64,000 nucleotides of DNA from Papilionanthe hookeriana x Papilionanthe teres (taxonomy: Eukaryota; Streptophyta; Magnoliopsida; Asparagales; Orchidaceae): assembly GCA_022702705.1 (NCBI GenBank), contig CM040429.1:110957943-111021942 (forward strand), read 5' to 3'. A program made the translations under genes and the position numbers. Below, one piece after another: positions 1 to 11,790 of the stretch (positions are counted from its first letter, which is position 1; every line of letters starts with the position of its first letter). The notes beneath the pieces are model-generated. The model was not told the origin of the DNA and searched no databases. It saw only the letters and a program-made list of their open reading frames with translations.

Positions 1-225
1 TAGATGACATGCACATTTTTTTACATGTGGCTACTAAAGCAGGATGACTATTTGTAGTATTTAACTTTTCTATTACGAAGTATGGCTTATTCGTACTATT
101 TCTTATGTTTTATTATTTGTGGATTTCCATAGTTAAACTACTTTTATTACGCACAAATTAAGCATTTACCTGCACTGAAAATAACATACTTTTCTAAATA
201 ATTTTAACATTATTCTTTCAAACAA

Positions 226-1450
226 ATGGAGCCGTCAAACGAAGAGGAGATTATAGAGGTAGTTGAGCAAGCTGCAGTCATTACCAGTACAGTTTGTCTG
301 ATTCATGAGAACTACCTGAGACATTTGTAAGTAACCTTGTACCTTATCATCTTGTGAGTGATAAATGAATTGGTGAACTACTTGAAGCTCATCCAAACCA
401 GATTTACGGCATGTTCCAGGTGTCAAAAGTTATTTTCTGCAATTTATTACTGAATTACAATCCAAGTATGGTTTGCATGAATCTTTGTGATTTATAACTC
501 GAGAACTCCTAGCTATCATGCTCTTCATTATGTTGTACAATGAATCCATTTGTGTTGCTTTTGAGCTTTCCAGCACTCCACAAAGACGATCAGCAGGTAT
601 TTCCACGTTCGGGTTAATTCTTTGATTAAAATAGCTACGAACATCTTCAAACCACCGGACCCATATTTTGCTTAAATGCCTCAGGAAATTCGTAGTGATC
701 TGAGATACATGCCATTTTTCAAGATATTGATCTCACTCTCCACTCGTATTTCATTAAATTAACAAAATTTATAAATATTATATATTATGTCATTTTTTTA
801 TCAATTGATGAAACACAGTGACACACGTGTGAGCAATGAGAAAAAGATAACATTTACTGGTAGGTGTGGAGCTGCTACATAGAATATATTAGCAGTATGT
901 GATTTCAAAAAAGTGTTTTACATTCATAATAGCTGGTTGGGAAGGGGAGTGCACACGACATTAAAATATTTAAATTTACAACCAGACAGTCCGGATACAT
1001 TCTCGATGCCTCCGCAAGGTTGGTGCATCGCACTAATCCAACGTCATCATATTTCCCTTTGAACAAATCTACTAATGTTGTAATTATTTAGGAAAGTATT
1101 ATGTTGTTGATTTGGGATATCCACTTCAGCAGGATTTTTGAAGTCGTTTTCTGACATGAGATAGCACCTCCCGACTTTTGAGTGCAACAACCAAGTGATT
1201 AAAGAGAGAAATGAGCTCTTCAACAAAAGACACTCTTCCTTATGCAATATCATTAAGAGAACATTTGATATATGAAAAAAAAGTTGGGTCATACTCCTAG
1301 ATATACAAACATATTCTATCAAAAAAAAAGATGAAGATAGTTGTTGCAACGACCGCGTTCCATAATTTTATACGGAAGCATCCATTCGGAGATTATATCG
1401 GTTTCAGGGTCTTAAATGAAGATTCTACCTATATGCTAAGAAGCTAAACA
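226..1450 (+). pseudogene. PIF/Harbinger (HARBI1-like) transposase relic
   Basis: This is a degraded DDE transposase of the PIF/Harbinger family, which cuts and pastes DNA transposons. Reading the three forward frames in order gives family landmarks. There is an ATG at 226 with an acidic start. A helix-turn-helix-like stretch follows around 375-530 (GELLEAHPNQIYGMFQVSK, then RELLAIMLF). A 'FKPPDPYF..MPQEIRSDLRYMPFF' type block lies near 640-720, an AGWEG core near 930, a 'PDTFSMPPQG' block near 990, 'GKYYVVDLGYP' near 1090, and a C-terminal 'MKIVVATTAFHNFIRKH' block at 1331-1382. Frames change several times and stops are frequent, so the gene is dead. I saw no terminal inverted repeats or 3-bp target duplication. 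The family assignment rests on motif order only. Confidence 0.72.
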
Positions 1451-1817
1451 ACAACAAGCTAGACCTTCGGTGCAAGGAGAAGACTTTACGACAAACGAGT
1501 ACAACACTTCTACGGGAGAAGGTGCCTGGAAGATGTTAAAGTTAAGAGAAGATATTACTGATGCATAGGTGAATACAACTGTACTTGTGTAGTATCACCC
1601 AGTTATTTATAGTTGATGACTCATATTTCGTCTCTATCTTTTCTCTGGATTTATTTTTTTCAAAACATTTGCACCAATTTGTATTATACCTTTTTTTTCT
1701 ATACCAACGCTTTAGTTCTTAATTATAAGACTGCTTATATTGTTTTTAAATATCTGGAATGTTCTATCTACTAATTTTTTTGAATTAGAGCGATTTTGTA
1801 TTACTATAACAAAAAAT

Positions 1818-2039
1818 ATGAGCTCAATATTATCAGAAACTTTTAAAGTTCCGCTCTGTTATTGTGGCGACAAATGTATTCAGTACAAGTTCAAAAGGGA
1901 AAGCAATTACGGGAGAATATTCTATCCTTGTCCCAGAAACAGGAATCCTGCAGATTACGACTTCTTCCTTTGGGATGAGGACCCTCTAAATCATGATCGG
2001 TTGAGGAGAGATGTAGGGATGAAGAGAAGATTGTCATGA
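1818..2039 (+). CDS. small GRF-type zinc-finger protein
   Basis: A 73-residue ORF resembles a single GRF zinc finger, a DNA-binding module common in plant small proteins and often carried by or near transposable elements. Visible landmarks are CYCG at residues 14-17, GRIFYPCP at 32-39 and DFFLW at 48-52, followed by an acidic tail and a basic end. The usual fourth cysteine just before the FFxW motif is tyrosine (Y47), so zinc binding may be impaired. C20 could compensate, but that is a guess. An in-frame ATG lies upstream at 1740. I prefer 1818 because similarity begins shortly after it. It may be an exon of a larger product or a TE passenger. Expression is unknown. Confidence 0.5.
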   Translation: MSSILSETFKVPLCYCGDKCIQYKFKRESNYGRIFYPCPRNRNPADYDFFLWDEDPLNHDRLRRDVGMKRRLS

Positions 2040-4310
2040 ATAGTTAATCATTAGGATTTCAAGACACATTATTCTTGGCTTGTTGATTACCTTTGTTGTC
2101 CTCATTATTATAGTCATTTACTTCAAATAGTTTATCCTTAATTATGTATTAGAGTATTTTGAACTGGACTATCAGTTTTTTTGGTAGTACTACCTCTTTT
2201 TGTAATTTAGTTCTCAATATTCTCCAAGAAGCAGTTTTCAAGCAGATTTCTGACAACTCTTCAAAAATTGCTTCTCTAGGAAGCAGCTTTACAACAGCTT
2301 CTTGAAAAAGCAACAGCCGCCACAAACACACCCATAGTCAATCATTCCAAAAAGTGATCAAGGATTCTTTATTGACAAGTTCATTTCCTTCCACATTCAC
2401 AACACAGTGAGAGGCTTGCTTACCTTTTCCTTATCCTCCCCTATGAACCATGTACTTTGTTAGCACCCACCACATCCACTCATCAGATGATTAAAAGGTA
2501 AACTTTCTCCTTATACTTCAAATGGCTAAATGCAGGATCAGTACAACAGCTTTCTTGGGGGTTGGTATTTGGTGTTGATAGATAAAGTGAGAAAGTTGTT
2601 GGATGTTAATTGAGAATGACTGATACCAAAGTTAATCAAACAACAGCGGGAAATGCAATTTTTAATACTAAAAGTAAATAGAGGTTACAACAAACACACA
2701 ACAAAATAAGCAATAACAAAAAATACAACACAAACACCAAACTAGAGCTTGGGTAGAAGGTGGTGGGAAGGTTGCGGTAAGGCAGCTGCAGTTGGGGGAG
2801 ATAGAAGGTTACAATGGGGGAGGGAGTAGCAGGGTAGACAAGGTGGTTGGCTATTAGTGTAATAACTAAATTTAAATAATAATAATATTAAAATAAAATG
2901 AGTATTTCTGAAATGGCGGCATGTGTTCAAATAACTATCTCGTCGGTTTCTTAATCTATTGAATTTTTAACGTCGCCCCATTGTAATTGTAAAGGGGGTA
3001 AGAAGCAGAGAGTGAGAAATAAGAGTTAGGTGTCTCACTCATTTGAGAGTAAGGAAGCATCAAGGGTTGACTTGTGAGAAAAGTCGAGGAGTCTTGCCCT
3101 GGTCAGCAAAGAGGAAGGAAGAAAGAAAAGACAGTGAAGGATAAGAAAGAAGAGGAAGGAGAAGACGTTTGTAGACATTAGAGTTGAGAAAGGGAAAGTC
3201 ATTTGCAAGCGCTCAAGAAGAAGAATAAGAAATAAAAGAAGAAGCAAAAGGAGGAGGAGGAGGATGGATTGTGGGGCTCTTTATTGTCGTGTGAAGTTTA
3301 ACACGCTCGACCAACCACAAGCAGTAGAAGAGGAAGGAGATCGTCTTGTCGTGTTGTGTGAAGTCGAGCTACACTAGAAGGAAGAGGAAGGGGAGGCAGC
3401 TCTTCTGCTCGCGAAGGAAGAAGTGGAAAAGAGGAGCTTCGATTGTGAGCCGATAGAAACCGTGTGAGAAAGACCAATTTTTAGCATGTTGGAGGTTGAA
3501 CTGAACATTTATGTAAGGATTAAGATTAGTTTTTTTAGATATTTTTATATTGAATTAATGTGCACTAAAGGACTTAACATGGAATTATGTTAATTGGAAG
3601 TATTAGATCAATGATTTATTTAGAAGTTGCATTTCAAGTTGATAAAAATGAACTTGCTATATTATTTTAAAAACAATTATTTCAATTATGATTTGCATTT
3701 TGAATGTTTGAAATATCTCATAAATGGAAGAAAAATAATAAGACATATAAAAGTACATAATGATTTTAAATTTATAAAAAATAATAAGAAAGGTCTGGTC
3801 AATCACGATTTACCCTCAGATGGTACTGACAGAGGATGTGAAGTATCAATGCATAAAAAAAGAAATGGAAATAGTTAAGGTGTTCCTTTGGATGAAAAAT
3901 TTTAAAGGTGCCTATGAGTACAACATTTTGATCATACAATCGGGTATAAAGATGATCTTGATATAACTTCTTAAAAAAAGGCTAAGGTTAAAAATATAAA
4001 TACTTAAATTGAAACAAGCAAGCTTAATTTAAAATGAAACATTACAGTTTGATTTAAGTAATCAATTACATTTCCTTTAGTCCTTCAAGCATACCATTTG
4101 CATATTAATTTAATGCATAATATAATTGAAATTGCTCATTAAGTAGTGTAAACTTATTATTTAAATTAATTATTTCTTTAAGGTAAAAGACTACGTTAAT
4201 ATGACTGACAAGAGAGATTTACTTACAGGAGAAGGACTACTGATAGTAATAGGTTGTTAGTTTTTGCTTCTAGTTTTTTTGTTGTTTAATTTGAGAAAAT
4301 TTAGGCTATT
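2040..4310. other. AT-rich intergenic stretch, no recognisable gene
   Basis: No ORF here has recognisable family motifs. Within it, 3000-3430 is strongly purine-biased on the + strand (GAAGAAGAGGAAG-type runs), which creates meaningless long ORFs on the minus strand. An 83-codon AT-rich ORF at 3627-3878 is lysine/asparagine-rich and unrecognised. I would not call it a gene. Confidence 0.6.
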
Positions 4311-4456
4311 GTGAATTGAATTGTGATATTATTTTAGTCTCAAATTATGTTGATACTTTGGATGAATTGGATTCCTGTTTAGTGTGAATTGAATTGCGAT
4401 ATTGTTTTACTCTCAAACTATGTTGATACTTTGGATGAATTGGATTCCTGTTTAGT
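4311..4456. repeat. 72-bp tandem duplication
   Basis: Two head-to-tail copies of a 72-bp unit (4311-4382 and 4383-4454, extending to 4456) both begin GTGAATTGAATTG and end GGATTCCTGTTTAGT. They differ at a few C/T and A/G positions. It lies in noncoding AT-rich DNA. Confidence 0.9.
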
Positions 4457-6025
4457 GTACTTGTGATTTTTAGTGGCTCTTTTTTATTATTTAGATGTTA
4501 TGATGGCTTATTGTATGCTTTAAAAAATAAATTAATATCGTTGGACCGTAGTTCCTGACCATTAATTCTAAACTATCAGATTGAGAAAAGCAGTATCAAA
4601 GACTATAGGTTTGAATACTGATAAAAAAAAATTTATTTGGCTGATTAAATTAATTGATATTTAATTTTCTAATTATACTCTTTGTTATGTTATTTTAAAA
4701 ATATTGATAATCCAAATGAAGAAATTAGACAAAATAACACTGAGACTGATACACCTCCAAAATATCTCAGTAAACATGGATGCTTTAGTTGAGATAATTG
4801 ACTTAAGCCTTGAGAAACCTATTATAAAATTAATCTTTATGCATTTGTGGTAAATTTATTTACTTAATGATGTTTACATGCTTTATTATACTTGATTCTC
4901 GGGGAATGAGGCATTCCACATAAGAGAAGTTAAAGTAAACTCAGTAGCTTTACTATCCTGAGTGGAGGCCAAGGCAAGGGTAGGTTAGACATCTTTAGGT
5001 GGACCAATTCTAAACTATAGTTTTTGGAAATATTTGAAATAATGTTCAAAATGTGTTGTGGTTGCATATTTATCAGGGGTAAAATTTTAAACACTTTAGG
5101 TTTTATTGAAGTGGGATACATGTTGATACCCTATTTGGCCTTAAATTCAATGATTTGTGGATTTGCCTCTCAATTTGAGAAATTTATTGTTAAATAAATT
5201 TCTATACATGAGCACCTCTCATATACCTGTCTTGACACCTTTTCCTAACTTCTATTATTTCGATGATGACACCTCAAAAATCTCTCCCCATTATCAATTA
5301 GCTTTGAATGGAAGCCAAAGAAGGCTTGTTAGTTCCTCCCCCAAGTGATGCGGTTAATTTGAAACCAGTGTGGTTTTCTCTTTAATATTGGAGATGCCAC
5401 ATCTTCCTGAGGATAACATTATGGAGATGATTTGTCTCACTTTTGGATAAACAAATTTCCTTAATATTATCTTGGAAGTGGGAATGGTTGCTGCCAAATA
5501 TCATACTCCCTCAGAGTTTGTTTGTAATCATATACTAGCAGTTGGCAACTCAATCGCCGTTTGTCTTTGCGTGTAATGGAAGTTTTGTTAATAGAGCTAT
5601 CAATTGCGGACTTTAGATAATTGCTAATACTTTTAACAGCTCTATGGTATTAGATTCTTTTAGGCCTATTACTTTGAAGAATTCTAGTGGGGCTACTATG
5701 AATAGAAGAGAATGCAATGAGACAAGGAATAAAATGTGTCATAAAGGGAACCTTTTGCTTGGCATGAGTATTCAAGCTCTAAATACAACAACATAAGAAG
5801 GAAGAATCCCTTTTAATGTGACGAAATGGAGATGCATTTGATAAGGTAGAGGGCAAAAAATCCTGAAGCTCAAGATAAGGTGCAGAGATCTTACTCTAAA
5901 AGAATTTTTATAAATTTGATTTTTTTTGTAAAAAGTCATTTCGTGCCTTGAACATCTCCTGCAGTTTCTTTCAGCTGTAAGCCCTAACCTTCCCTGCCAG
6001 ACTGAATCAAATTTTTTGCCGGAAA
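4457..6025. other. intergenic stretch upstream of the LINE
   Basis: No gene is recognised. A 63-codon ORF at 5157-5348 has no family signature. The last part (about 5930-6025) is more GC-rich and was the insertion target of the LINE, since its end carries one copy of the 13-bp target duplication. Confidence 0.5.
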
Positions 6026-6038
6026 AGATCCCTCCTAC
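6026..6038. repeat. LINE target-site duplication, left copy
   Basis: AGATCCCTCCTAC here is identical to 9193-9205. The two copies flank the RTE LINE exactly and define its ends. Confidence 0.92.
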
Positions 6039-6296
6039 TAACACTGCCGTTGCCGGTCCCAAACCCGGATGTGAAAAGTGGAGGGTTGCGTTAGGTAGTC
6101 GACAGCCAGCGTAAAACTTGTCGAAAAAAAATTCATGACATGAATCCTTTTGATCATTGTGTAATGTAAGCGCTAGGGCGTCCCCTGGAAGCGACGCGCT
6201 GTATGGCCTGAATACAGTGGAAAGTGTGCAAGGGCCACTACACCGGCGCCCGAGTAGTAGTGTCAAGTAAGCGAGGGTTCCCACCTTACGGACGGA

Positions 6297-6700
6297 TGCG
6301 GGTAAAGAAGTTAGTCCATGATACTAGTATTAGGATAGGGTCTTGGAATATAGGTACTCTCAATGATAAATTAATGCAATTGGTTGATATTATGATTCAT
6401 AAAAAGATAAATATCTTACGTATTCAAGAAACTAAATGGGTTGGAGAAAAAGCTAAAGAGATTGATAACTTAGGTTTTAAACTATGGTATTCTGCAGTAG
6501 TCGTATTATAAATCGTAGTAGGTGTAATTATAGATAAGAGTTTGAAAGATAATGTTGTTAAAATTAATAGAGTTGGAGATAGAATTATAAAGACTTAAGA
6601 TTATTATCGATACTAAGATTTTTAATATTATAAGTCTTTATGCTCTCTCAAGTTAGCTTAGATATAGACTTAAAGATAAATTCGAAATAATTTGGAAGAC
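6297..6700 (+). pseudogene. LINE endonuclease domain, broken
   Basis: This is the start of the LINE ORF, encoding an APE-like endonuclease that nicks target DNA. The visible stretch 6297-6511 contains 'IRIGSWNIGTL' (with the Asn of the active site) and 'ILRIQETKWVGEKAKEI' (with the metal-binding Glu), the standard first two endonuclease blocks. The frame then hits a stop at 6509-6511, and later blocks are only traceable in fragments through about 7100. The protein would be truncated before the catalytic Asp/His region. Confidence 0.8.
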
Positions 6701-7689
6701 TTAATACACTCGATACCCTCGAAGAAAAAATTTTTATTCGAGAAGATTTAAACTGGACATGCTCAGTAGAGTGGTAGAAGATTTCGAAATATTCATATGA
6801 GGCTACGGTTATGGAGCGATTAATGAGAAGCGTAGAGTCATTTTAGATTATCTTTAAGCATATGATATGATTATTACTAATACTTTATTTAAGAAAGAGA
6901 TGAGCATCTTATTACTTATAAGAATGAATCTAATAAAACACAAATCGATTATTTTCTTATGAGAATAAGAGATCGTCGAGATTAGAAGGATTGTAGCGCT
7001 ATTCCAAGTGAGTGAATTAAATACCCAACGTCGATTATTAGTTTTAGATTTTAAGATGAAGAATTGTTAAATAAAGAATACTGTGATTCAACATCGTAGA
7101 ATCGATGAGATGCACCTAAAAGACACAAATAAAATTATTTTTGGCGAGTAAAATTCAAGATTTAAATATTTGGAAGTCCAGTGAAGACGCAAATGCTATG
7201 TGAGAAAAATTAACTAATACTATTAAACAAGTCGACTAAAGATGTATTCTGAGAATCAAAAGAAAAGCTCCTATAAATAAAAATAATTAGTGATGTAATA
7301 ATAATGTGCAAGAAAAAAAAATATAAGAAGTTATGTTATAAAAATTGTTTAAATGTAAAAGCAGAGAACCTGAAAAATATAAAACAATTTGCAGAGAATT
7401 AAAAGAATAATCCGTGATCTAAAAATTTTGCTTTTAGTGATCTTTATAACATGTTAGATACTAAGAACGGTGAAAAATATATGTATAAACTAGCCAAACA
7501 AATAGAAAGAAAAAGAAAGATTTAGCTCAAGTAAAGTGCATTAAAGCATTGAAAATCAAAAAGTGTTTTTCATGAAAAGGATATTCAACATAGATTGGTG
7601 AGTTATTTTGATAAATTTTTTAATGAAGATGCTGAAAGTACGATCGACCTTAGTGATCTTAATATCGTTAATAATAATAAAATTGTTCA

Positions 7690-9161
7690 TTTTTACCGTC
7701 GCATTAGTAAAAAAGAAGTTGATGACGCTTTAAAAAAACTAAGGGTGGAAAGTCTGTAGGACCTGATGATATCCCAATTGAAGTGTAGAAATGTTTAGGT
7801 GATTTGGGAGTTTCTTGGCTTACTAAACTTTTTAATATTATTTTAAAAACTAAAAAGATGACTGAAGAGTGGAGGAAGAGCATTTTGGTCCCCATATTTA
7901 AGAATAAAGGAGATGCACAAGAGTGTGCAAATGATGTAGGAATTAAATCGATGTGTCATACTTTAAAATTATGGGAGGGTAATCGAACATAGGTTAAGAC
8001 GTATTACGAAGGTTTCTCATAATCAATTTGGATTTATGCCGGCAAGTCTACTATGGAAGCTATACATTTATCGAGAGGTTTGATGGAGAAGTACGTAGAT
8101 AATAAGGAGGATCCACATTCGATTTTTATCGATTTAGAAAAGCTTACGATAAGGTTCCTGAGATGTTCTTCGGAGAGTCCTCGAGAAGAAAGGTGTTGAT
8201 ATGACTTATATTCAAGTTATTAAAGATATGTATGCTAGAGTTGTTACATGTGTTTGAACTGAAGGAGGATTGACCAATTATTTTACTATTTCTGTTGGTT
8301 TACATCAAGGATCGGGTTTAAGCCCATATATTTTTGCTTTATTTATGGATGGTCTTACTGGGCATTTACAAGAGGATGTACCTTGGTGTATGCTTTTTGC
8401 TTATGATATCCTCCTCATGGATAAGACGAGAAAAAAAACCCAGAAAAAACTTGAATTATGGAGGTCTACATTGGAGTCTAAAGGTCTTCGTTTGAGTAGA
8501 ACTAAAACTGAATACATGGAATGTAATTTTAGTAATAGTAGACCTAGTGACAGAAGTGTAACTTTGGGTGATCAAATTATTAAAAGGTGTAAACGATTTA
8601 GATATCTCGGGTCTATTGTTCAAAGCGATGGTGATATAGATGGGGATGTTAATAGTAGAATTCAGGTTGGTTGGTTAAAGTGGAGGAATGCGTCCGACCT
8701 ATTGTGTGATAGAAAAGTACCGCTTAGACCGAAAGGAAAATTTTATAAGATGGTGGTGAGACCTGCAATGCTCTATGGTGTTGAATGTTGGCCTTTAAAA
8801 CAGAAGCATAATGTTAAGTGTTGCCGAGATGAGAATGATTAGGTGGATGAGTGGCTTTACACTTAGAGATAAAATTCGAAATGAATATATCCGTAATAGG
8901 GTTGGTGTTGCACCAGTGATGGATAAAATTAGAGAGAGTCGCCTTAGATGGTTTGGTCACATTAAACGTCGACCACCCGATGATCCGATTAGGAAAGTAG
9001 ATGTTTTAGATACAACCTATGTTAAGAAAGCGCGAGGTAGACCTAGGAAAACTTGGGCTTATCGCATAAAAAATGATCTTAATTTATTAGAATTAAACAA
9101 AAATTTGACACTAAATAGGACACAATGGAGAAAAAGGATTCATGTTGCCGACCCCACTTAG
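7690..9161 (+). pseudogene. LINE reverse transcriptase and C-terminal region, broken
   Basis: RT blocks appear in order: 'KSVGPDDIPIE' near 7745, 'MTEEWRKSILVPIFKNKGD' at 7858-7914, 'NQFGF' near 8020, 'SIFIDLEKAYDKV' near 8120, 'GLHQGSGLSPYIFALFMD' at 8297-8350, and the catalytic block at 8390-8420. The normally invariant F/Y-A-D-D box reads FAYD (8396-8407), so the first catalytic aspartate is tyrosine. The C-terminal part (8811-9161) carries 'LRWFGHIKRR' and 'KARGRPRKTW'. Frames shift at least near 7990-8270 and 8811-8842. The element is dead by both frame and active site. Confidence 0.88.
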
Positions 9162-9192
9162 TGAGATTAAGGCTTTGTTGTTGTTGTTGTAG

Positions 9193-9205
9193 AGATCCCT
9201 CCTAC
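9193..9205. repeat. LINE target-site duplication, right copy
   Basis: This is identical to 6026-6038 and directly follows the (TTG)n tail. Confidence 0.92.
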
Positions 9206-9257
9206 CGATCAAATGTCACCTGCAAGCCCCGTTTTTTGTTTTCTATTGCATAAGGGG

Positions 9258-9309
9258 CCATCTACCTATGTCACAGAATCCAACCATCTACCTATGTCAC
9301 AGAATCCAA
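9258..9309. repeat. 26-bp tandem duplication
   Basis: Two adjacent copies of a 26-bp unit beginning CCATCTACCTATGTCACAG occupy 9258-9283 and 9284-9309. They lie between the LINE and the solo LTR. Confidence 0.88.
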
Positions 9310-9338
9310 CCTCGGATTTGGTTATGTTTGAATCATGG

Positions 9339-9343
9339 CATAC
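9339..9343. repeat. solo LTR target-site duplication, left copy
   Basis: CATAC directly precedes the LTR terminus TGTCGG. The right copy at 14499-14503 reads CACAC, so one base differs. Confidence 0.65.
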
Positions 9344-11655
9344 TGTCGGCGTTATTTTGGGTGTGGAGTTGCCCGTTGGAAGCTGTTGGTCGCGGGAATT
9401 GAAATCTCGTCGCCCACTTCGAAATGACGTTTTAATTTACATATATGTATAGTTTTTAGAAAAATCTGAAATCAAACTGACCCCATATTTTTCATAGTTT
9501 AAATGAAAGAGCACTACACCTCAAGACCTGTATTTATCCCGGAAGATAAACACAAGGCTTGAGGGTGAGGCTCGATCAGATAAACTAAAAAATATATGAC
9601 GTTCGTTTAGTCTGCAAAACCATTTTATTTGCCAACAAGTTCCCCTATTTAATATGAAAAATTAAATAGGATTTATTTTAAGCTTGGTTCGGAAAAACTT
9701 CTTATAAGAGCAAACCCCTATAGTTAATTACATCTTAAACGATCGAAATCACTTAAAAAAACTCTCGATAAAAATCAGGAAATATTATCTTCAAGGATGT
9801 CAAAAGGATGAGACTTTTCAACAAAATCGGACAAAGAGGTGTGAAAGGGGATTGACTCAAATTTAGAACATTTATTATGGAATCCAAAGAAAGAAGAACT
9901 AGGGGATATCATAGATCCTGAGGCGAACCTCGCTGCTTCCCAAACTATCCTATGGTTTGGTTTGAATTTAGGGGAGAAATTATTTAAAAATTTCATCCTG
10001 CCAATTTTATTTAATGAGGGCTTACATTTGTGTGAAACGATCACACGAATAGCCCGAAAGATGTGAGAATTTAGGTCGTAACGAACGACAACCTCAGAGT
10101 CCTAAAACGAGTTGGCTTATATTGTACAACAGAGCCATACAAAGGCCAAAAGAGAAGTTGAGAATTTATGTCGCACTGAGCTAACAACCTCGAAATCCTA
10201 TTGATTGTTGCTCAATTACTAAGGAATTGCTTAAATTGGTGAAAACATGTTTCATTATTAAGATGGCGCAGACTGCCTTACCGCGCTAATTCTCCAAGCT
10301 CCTTGTCGTAACGAGTTCAATTTTTCTAGGGTGGTAAGTTATGATGTCAAATCAGGTGGCCCTATGTTTGTAGTTCTCCTAAATACCCTATGAAAGCATG
10401 TTTAAAGGTCAGACAAATGATATAGCAGAGATATAACACGTGAAGATAAGAAAGACGCAAGAAAGAGTGCGAGTATAACACGCTAAAAAAGAAGAAGTAG
10501 CAGTACAAAAAGTAATACGTCAGTAAATATAAACAAACCTGTATACCTGGGAGATTCGTTATTTTCTTAGATGTAGCAGGCTGAAATGCATTATGAAATG
10601 AAAGTCAAGCGGAAAAAGAAATATCGTCCAGAAAGCTCGAAAAAGAACGGTGAATAACTCATGGTAGAAAACTTGGAAAATTGAATAACAATTTAAATAA
10701 AATAGTAAAATCTCGGTAAAGTCCCGGAGAAAAGACCATGAGTGTTTTATCCAAAAATCATACGAAAAATCCAAAGAAAGCCGCAAGCACTCGGGTCGGG
10801 GCTAGGCTTAGAAACTATGTAGTTGTACTCGAGGGTCGTCGAAGGCTACTCGGTCACTACGAAGGCATAGAGCCCACCACTCAACTGTAGGGCGTCCTAC
10901 TAAACCTAACTCGGAGGTGTTCCTTAACCTGTGATCGATAATCAACAAGCTGGACAACCAAGCTTATAATATATTTTTAAAATTTATATTTTTAAGCATG
11001 CACGTGGATTTCGGCATACAAAAGAGAGTTTGTATCAATTTTGATTATAGTGAAAATATGTTTTGTTGTAAATATTGTATCTGTTCTTATCAAATCCATT
11101 CTTATCTTTTTTTTTTTTTTTGAAAATTACGGTTGTCCACGAGTCGATCACTTCGTCTTGCGTAGGATCACTAACAAACTAAGAAGGTACGGGTGCCCCA
11201 CTAGTCTCATAGCGGTGAATGATACCGTCATCCTAAGGTTCATCGGGTCCCTGGAGAAGGTCCTGATGTCGTAGGATGGAATATCATTTCACTCTACCAT
11301 CGGTGTGCCTTTGTCATCTGCTACCCTATGCCCCAAAACAAAACAAAAATCAAAAATAAGAAAAACGGAAAACAAACCAAAAAGAGCAAGAAAGGGGAAG
11401 GAAATAAGATAAACCCACCTCCAATTTCAATTTAAAAAGAGAGGGGCCCAAACGGTAGGTGAGTTAATCTAAAACACCCCTAAATAAGGCTTGAGACGTT
11501 TCCAAACCCCACAAATTAAACCAAAGAGGAGTGATCCAAGAAAGACCCTCAATAATATTTCCAAACCCCAAATATTGAAATTTTCCAACTCCCAACTTAA
11601 TTCACAACTTAACATACCACATAAGTGTGAAATTTTCCCATAAATCCAAGTAGAA

Positions 11656-11790
11656 GCTCACGGCCAAGACAGGACAGGGCCAAAGAGGCTCACGGCCAAG
11701 GCAACAGGAGCCAAGGAAGCTCACGGCCAAAGCAACAGCGACCACGGCAGCTCACGGCCAAGACAGGACAGGGCCAAAGAGGGTTGCGGC
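11656..11790. repeat. ~31-bp repeat expansion inside the solo LTR
   Basis: GCTCACGGCCAA recurs at 11656, 11688, 11719 and 11749, with a degenerate further unit near 11781, giving a period near 31 bp. The corresponding place in the other two LTRs (about 22780-22820 and 40715-40755) holds a single unit, so the array expanded in this copy or its lineage. Confidence 0.75.

Larger units (their letters stand above)
6039..9192 (+). mobile_element. RTE-clade non-LTR retrotransposon (LINE), full length, inactive
   Basis: A 3.15-kb LINE is bounded by a perfect 13-bp target-site duplication and ends in a short (TTG)n tail (9176-9190). Short tandem-repeat tails instead of poly(A) are typical of the RTE clade, and the length matches full-length plant RTE elements. 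The order is a 5' leader with no ORF (6039-6300), an apurinic-type endonuclease, a reverse transcriptase, and a C-terminal region with the 'RxRWFGH' and 'RGRPRKTW' blocks seen in this clade. Stops and frameshifts break the single expected ORF at many points, so it cannot mobilise. The clade call rests on domain order, tail type and motifs. Confidence 0.9.

Noticed and set aside
3035..3247. Leu/Phe-rich minus ORF
   Set aside because: It is a consequence of a purine-rich tract on the plus strand.
5772..6284. 170-codon minus ORF
   Set aside because: It runs antisense across the LINE 5' end and its target, crossing the insertion boundary, so it cannot be an old gene.
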